From positions 124,001-188,000 of the forward strand of contig JAHIZO010000010.1 in assembly GCA_018814405.1 (NCBI GenBank): a DNA stretch of 64,000 nucleotides, written 5' to 3'. Below are positions 60,492-64,000 of the stretch, piece by piece; within the stretch, counting starts at the first letter, position 1, and each line of letters starts with the position of its first letter. The DNA is from Gammaproteobacteria bacterium. GTDB taxonomy: Bacteria > Pseudomonadota > Gammaproteobacteria > Burkholderiales > Gallionellaceae. The notes beneath the pieces were generated by a model. The model searched no databases and had not been told where the DNA came from. It was given only the letters and a program-made list of their open reading frames with translations. Position numbers and translations under genes: made by a program.

Positions 60492-61415
60492 ATGAGCAAC
60501 ATCGATCCCAACGCCGTAAAGACCTACCTGCTGGAACTGCAGGAGCTGATCGTCGACCGTCTGGAACAAGTGGACGGTAAGAAGTTCATTCGCGACAAGT
60601 GGACGCGCGCCACGGGTTCGGGCGGCATCGGCAAGGGCGAGGGCATCAGCTGCATCATCGAGGAAGGCAATGTGCTGGAGCGCGGCGGTGTGGCGTTCTC
60701 GCATGTGCAGGGCGACAAGATGCCGGCTTCCGCTACGGCGCACCGTCCCGAGCTGGCCGGCTGTTCGTGGGAGGCGATGGGTGTGTCGCTGGTGATGCAT
60801 CCGCGCAACCCTTACGCGCCGACTTCGCATGCCAACGTGCGCATGTTCATGGCGCACAAGCCTAACGGCGAAAAAGTATTCTGGTTCGGCGGCGGTATGG
60901 ACCTCACGCCTTACTACGGCTTCGAGGAAGATGCGGTGCACTTCCACCAGATCTGCAAGAACTCGCTGGCACCGTTCGATGCGTCGCTGCATGCAAAGTA
61001 CAAGAAATGGTGCGACGAGTATTTCTTCCTCAAGCATCGCAACGAACCGCGCGGTGTGGGCGGCATCTTCTTCGACGATCTTTCCGAGCCGGACTTCGAA
61101 TCCTGCTTCGCTATCCAGCAGAGCGTGGGCGACCATTACCTGTCGGCTTATGTGCCACTGTTGGAAAAGCGCAAGGACATGCCCTACGGCGAACGCGAGC
61201 GCGACTTCCAGTTGTATCGTCGCGGGCGTTATGTGGAGTTCAATCTGGTCATCGACCGCGGCACCATCTTCGGCCTGCAATCGAACGGCCGCACCGAATC
61301 CATCCTGCTGTCCATGCCGCCGCTGGTGAAGTGGCGCTATGACTGGCACCCGGAAGCGGGTACGCCGGAAGCGGAGTTGTACGACAAGTACTTGGTGCCC
61401 CAGGACTGGGTGTAA
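60492..61415 (+). CDS. hemF: Oxygen-dependent coproporphyrinogen III oxidase
   Basis: Haem synthesis enzyme of 307 residues that decarboxylates coproporphyrinogen III using O2. Diagnostic strings are [28 protein letters not shown] (in VRMFMAHK), [31 protein letters not shown] and [15 protein letters not shown]. It implies haem synthesis with oxygen available. Confidence 0.98.
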   Translation: MSNIDPNAVKTYLLELQELIVDRLEQVDGKKFIRDKWTRATGSGGIGKGEGISCIIEEGNVLERGGVAFSHVQGDKMPASATAHRPELAGCSWEAMGVSLVMHPRNPYAPTSHANVRMFMAHKPNGEKVFWFGGGMDLTPYYGFEEDAVHFHQICKNSLAPFDASLHAKYKKWCDEYFFLKHRNEPRGVGGIFFDDLSEPDFESCFAIQQSVGDHYLSAYVPLLEKRKDMPYGERERDFQLYRRGRYVEFNLVIDRGTIFGLQSNGRTESILLSMPPLVKWRYDWHPEAGTPEAELYDKYLVPQDWV

Positions 61416-61457
61416 ATTCCTGGCAGGGAATCGGTTGTAGGGCAGCTCTAAGTATTC

Positions 61458-61566
61458 GTCACACCGGCGAAGGCCGGTGTCCAGAAATATTATCGGAACA
61501 GCGCCACGTGTTGACATAAAAGCATATTAAATAAAACCGCTGGATTCCGACCTTCGCCGGAATGAC
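61458..61566. repeat. Diverged REPIN-like inverted repeat pair after hemF
   Basis: GTCACACCGGCGAAGGCCGG-TGTCCAG on the left and CTGGATTCCGACCTTCGCCGG-AATGAC on the right, with an AT-rich centre of about 55 bases. The halves belong to a GTCATTCCGGCGAAGGCCGG subtype, closer to the single copy at 8304-8330. Confidence 0.7.
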
Positions 61567-61603
61567 AGAATTGGAATTATTAGAGATGCCTTTAGATCGC
61601 CAG

Positions 61604-61638
61604 AAGCACAAGACCCGCCATCGGCGGGTCTTGTGCTT
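61604..61638. terminator. Strong bidirectional terminator between hemF and the MshQ-like gene
   Basis: AAGCACAAGACCCGCC, loop ATC, GGCGGGTCTTGTGCTT: a perfect 16-base-pair stem between convergent genes, with T residues on the plus side. Confidence 0.85.
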
Positions 61639-61671
61639 TCAGCATGCGGCGATAACCGCGAGGCGCGCGAT

Positions 61672-64000
61672 TTAGTAAGCTTCGCGCTGGTAGATGAACG
61701 CGTCATTCCCTTTGTAGATGCCGAACGTAGCACGTCCCGGGATGCTCGGATCGACGGCTGCGCCATTGCTGCCGGTCAACAGATAGCTCGGTGCGTTCAG
61801 GCTGAGATCGACACTGCCCGGGACGCCGGGTGCATTCAGTGTAATGGCGCGTACGCCGTCAGTCATGGTGTCGGTGGTGGGTGCGTTGATGGCCACTGCG
61901 CCACCCATTCCCACGAGATTGGAAATGACCACGTTGCCGCCTGCCGTGCTGAGTGCGCTATCGAACGTCGTGGCGCTGTCTGTATTGCTGGTCAGCCAAT
62001 TGCTGCCGCCGTAGAACTGCGCGGTCGCATTCATCGTGAGCGGCAGCAATTCCGAACCGTAGTTGTTGCTGATCTTGATGCGTCCGCTGGCGATCTTCAC
62101 GCCGCCTTCGATGGAGGTGGCTGGCACGCTACGCAGTGAGGTGGCGTCGGCATCCGCTGCACGCAGGTAGATGTCGGTCGGCGCGGTGGGCGTGGTGGCG
62201 AAGGTGTAGACCGGTGTCGCGGGTGTGCCCAGGATGGTGCTGCCTTGCTGGAACGAGGTGGCCGGTACGGCGCTGTTCGACAGTGCTCCGGCGGCAGCGG
62301 ACGGCGGGTTCTGTGTGACGGTGCTGCCTGCTGCATCCCATGCCTGCAAGGTCACGGCTTTGGCGAAGTTGGGCGAGGTGTTACCCGTGCCGTCGTAGTT
62401 CACGGTGATGGCGTCGCTGGCGTTCGCGGCTGTGACATTGACGGTGAACGGCTGCCCCGAATAAGCCCAGCCCGCGACCGGGCAAATCTGTCCGGTCGGG
62501 CAGACCGTCATCGGTGCGATCACATAGGTGTTGAAGTGGTGCGGCACGAAAGTGCCGACCGTGCCCGCGATGGCTGCGCCGCCGGCATCCTGACACACCG
62601 TGCCGCTGGCGCTGGTGTTGCCGCTGGCGGTGAGGCCGGACAGCAGATAGCTGCCGCTGCTCAGCGTGGCGGTCAGGTCACCGTTGCCGACCTCGCTCCA
62701 GTTGAGCGTGGTGATGGTCGTTGCGCCATTGGTGAAGGCGGGGGTAGCGCCTAGGCTGAATGTGCCGTTGGAGGACGACACGCCGCTGGGCTGACATTTG
62801 CTGAACGTAATCGTCACGCTTTCCGGCGTTGTCTCCTTGCCGAAGTTCGGAGTGGCGGTGGCTGCGCTGTTGTAGGCGGTTACTGTCGCAGAGAAATCAT
62901 TGCCGGCCTTGATCGGCCCCGCTGTCACGGCAGAGACGCCGAAGTGATGCGGGGCGACGACGAATGGTCCGCTCGCGCCGAGCTGGGCGGTGGCGGCACT
63001 GTTGCGCATCCACAGATCCACCTTGCCGACGTCCGCGTAGTTGAAACTGAATGGCCCGGCGGAGGGTGTGCCGCCGGGGAAGCTGGCGGTCAGTGTGCTG
63101 CTCGACCAGCTGGCGGGTGTCGCGCCGTTCGCCTGACACAGCGGCAACGTCACGCCCGAGAACGTCGCCTGGACACCGGCATGCGTCGCCGGGTCATGGC
63201 ACGACAGCGCGAATGCCATGTCGCGGGTGCGCACTTGCACCGGGTGGAGGCGGGTGGGGACGCCGCTGCTCAAGGTGGTGATGTAGACATCGGTGACATC
63301 GACTCCCGCCACCTGCGGCGACCAGCCGATCACGGCGCAGGTCTGCCCCGGCGCGCCGAATGCGATGTTATGCACGCAGACGCTGTCGGTGAAAGCGAAA
63401 ATGGGCTGGGAATAGTTGATGGTGTTGGAAAGCTCGGCGATGGGGGTGTTCGCCAGCAGGTCCACACCGCCAGAGTCGGCCACATAGATATTTACGGTGT
63501 CGGCGGCTTGATAAGTGAAGTACAGGGAGACCGAACTTTCGCCTGCGCCGAAGGTGTAGCTCGCCTGTCCGCTGTTGGCCGCGCCCGGCGTCAAGGTGCC
63601 GCTTCCCCCGCCGCTGCTCCAGTCGCCTGCCCCGGTGCTGGTGGAGAGCGTGATGGTGTGGCCGGTCAAGGCGTCATGTGCGGCAGTATGCGGAGAGATC
63701 ACCACAGGTACGGTGGAGAAGGCCATCGCGGTCGTGGGCGCATCGATGCTGACGTGGTCCAGCAAGGAAGCACACGTGCGCGCCGAGCCGTCCCAGTTCT
63801 TGCCTGACAGCTCGTTGTTGTAGCCGGCGGCGATGGCCGATGCGGACAGCACGGAAGAGAACACTTTGTATTCGTCCAGCTTGCCCGCGAAGTAGAGGGG
63901 CGGCGGGGTGCTGGTGTTGGTGATCCGGCCGATGCCGTCGAAGCTGTTGCCGACCAGCCCGGTTGGCTGGGTGCGCGTGCCTTCCAGTACGCCGTCGACA
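61672..64000 (-). CDS. MshQ-like large surface protein with LamG-like and DUF6701 domains (N-terminus outside window)
   Basis: Open to the right edge, about 776 residues visible. The N-terminal visible part (LYFAGKLDEYKVFSSVLSAS) is the end of a LamG/concanavalin-like domain. It is followed by repeated beta-sandwich segments and a C-terminal DUF6701 domain, with repeated phrases such as VVAPHHFGVSAV and FVPHHFNTYVI and the family ending GRATFGIYKGNDAFIYQREAY. DUF6701 proteins include MshQ of MSHA pilus clusters, so the missing region upstream may hold MSHA-type pilus genes. Several paired cysteines suggest a secreted, disulfide-bonded protein. It is an adhesin or pilus-tip-like protein by inference. 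Confidence 0.85.
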   Translation of the reverse strand, partial: VDGVLEGTRTQPTGLVGNSFDGIGRITNTSTPPPLYFAGKLDEYKVFSSVLSASAIAAGYNNELSGKNWDGSARTCASLLDHVSIDAPTTAMAFSTVPVVISPHTAAHDALTGHTITLSTSTGAGDWSSGGGSGTLTPGAANSGQASYTFGAGESSVSLYFTYQAADTVNIYVADSGGVDLLANTPIAELSNTINYSQPIFAFTDSVCVHNIAFGAPGQTCAVIGWSPQVAGVDVTDVYITTLSSGVPTRLHPVQVRTRDMAFALSCHDPATHAGVQATFSGVTLPLCQANGATPASWSSSTLTASFPGGTPSAGPFSFNYADVGKVDLWMRNSAATAQLGASGPFVVAPHHFGVSAVTAGPIKAGNDFSATVTAYNSAATATPNFGKETTPESVTITFSKCQPSGVSSSNGTFSLGATPAFTNGATTITTLNWSEVGNGDLTATLSSGSYLLSGLTASGNTSASGTVCQDAGGAAIAGTVGTFVPHHFNTYVIAPMTVCPTGQICPVAGWAYSGQPFTVNVTAANASDAITVNYDGTGNTSPNFAKAVTLQAWDAAGSTVTQNPPSAAAGALSNSAVPATSFQQGSTILGTPATPVYTFATTPTAPTDIYLRAADADATSLRSVPATSIEGGVKIASGRIKISNNYGSELLPLTMNATAQFYGGSNWLTSNTDSATTFDSALSTAGGNVVISNLVGMGGAVAINAPTTDTMTDGVRAITLNAPGVPGSVDLSLNAPSYLLTGSNGAAVDPSIPGRATFGIYKGNDAFIYQREAY

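Noticed and set aside
60201-61517. 438-codon minus-strand frame opposite tsaC and hemF
   Set aside because: It spans two well-supported genes and a REPIN-like repeat and contains repeat translation, so it is antisense noise.
62944-63807. 287-codon plus-strand frame opposite the MshQ-like gene
   Set aside because: Gly/Arg/Ala-rich antisense of a GC-rich gene. The minus frame has recognisable DUF6701 and LamG features.

Overview
This 64 kb window is a densely packed, mostly housekeeping stretch of a proteobacterial chromosome. It is most likely a betaproteobacterium, possibly a Gallionellaceae/Nitrosomonadales-type organism. The lineage call is an inference. It rests on gene neighbourhoods I know from that class (thrB-DUF2782 next to polA, BPSS1780-type membrane protein, dusB-fis-purH-purD, pilT/pilU beside yggS-proC-yggT-yggU, rng-maf-rlmH-rsfS-nadD) and on the protein sequences. 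No rRNA or tRNA gene is present to confirm it.

Layout. 1-8.3 kb: end of a UvrD-type helicase, a MEKHLA protein, an AhpD-like protein, two membrane proteins, thrB, DUF2782, a LOG-family protein and polA. 8.3-10.6 kb is the only clearly accessory stretch: an AT-rich orphan membrane protein and a HI1419/HI1420-type toxin-antitoxin pair set among three copies of a structured intergenic repeat of about 200-300 bp. 10.6-18.6 kb: VF530, an atypical pseudouridine synthase, hemerythrin, VanZ, ferredoxin, alpha/beta hydrolase, a NodI-thioesterase-NodJ export cassette, HemJ and an RlmL-type methyltransferase. 18.6-25.1 kb: pilU, pilT, the yggS-proC-yggT-yggU operon, a secreted beta-carbonic anhydrase and an unknown envelope protein. 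25.2-33.3 kb (minus strand): a tightly spaced array fthC-aceE-aceF-nadD-rsfS-rlmH-maf-rng. 33.4-44.9 kb: ilvA, a HAD phosphatase, ffh, a CcsA-like protein, rpsP-rimM-trmD-rplS, ogt-xerD, a cysteine-cluster protein, rpiA, phoU-ppx. 44.9-53.6 kb: rnpB with a tandem duplication of its promoter and 5' end, a membrane class III nucleotide cyclase, dsbC-ubiH, dusB-fis, purH, purD. 53.6-64 kb: small and hypothetical genes, GST, arsC, dusC, TerB, slyX, a Fic protein, tsaC, hemF, and the C-terminal part of a large MshQ-like (DUF6701) surface protein that runs off the right edge.

Much of the window serves translation and RNA maturation (rpsP, rplS, rimM, trmD, dusB, dusC, tsaC, rlmH, rlmL, rsfS, rng, rnpB, ffh). 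Purine synthesis, pyruvate oxidation, threonine/isoleucine metabolism and haem synthesis (hemF, hemJ) are also represented. Type IV pilus retraction motors and the MshQ-like protein point to surface motility and attachment.

I see no CRISPR array, prophage, insertion sequence with a transposase, or large unknown gene cluster. The most interesting signals are small: the rnpB 5' duplication, the repeat island around the toxin-antitoxin pair with a 57-bp palindromic insert, REPIN-like elements that enclose transcription terminators, a pseudouridine synthase with Glu in the catalytic Asp position, and the export cassette with an embedded thioesterase.
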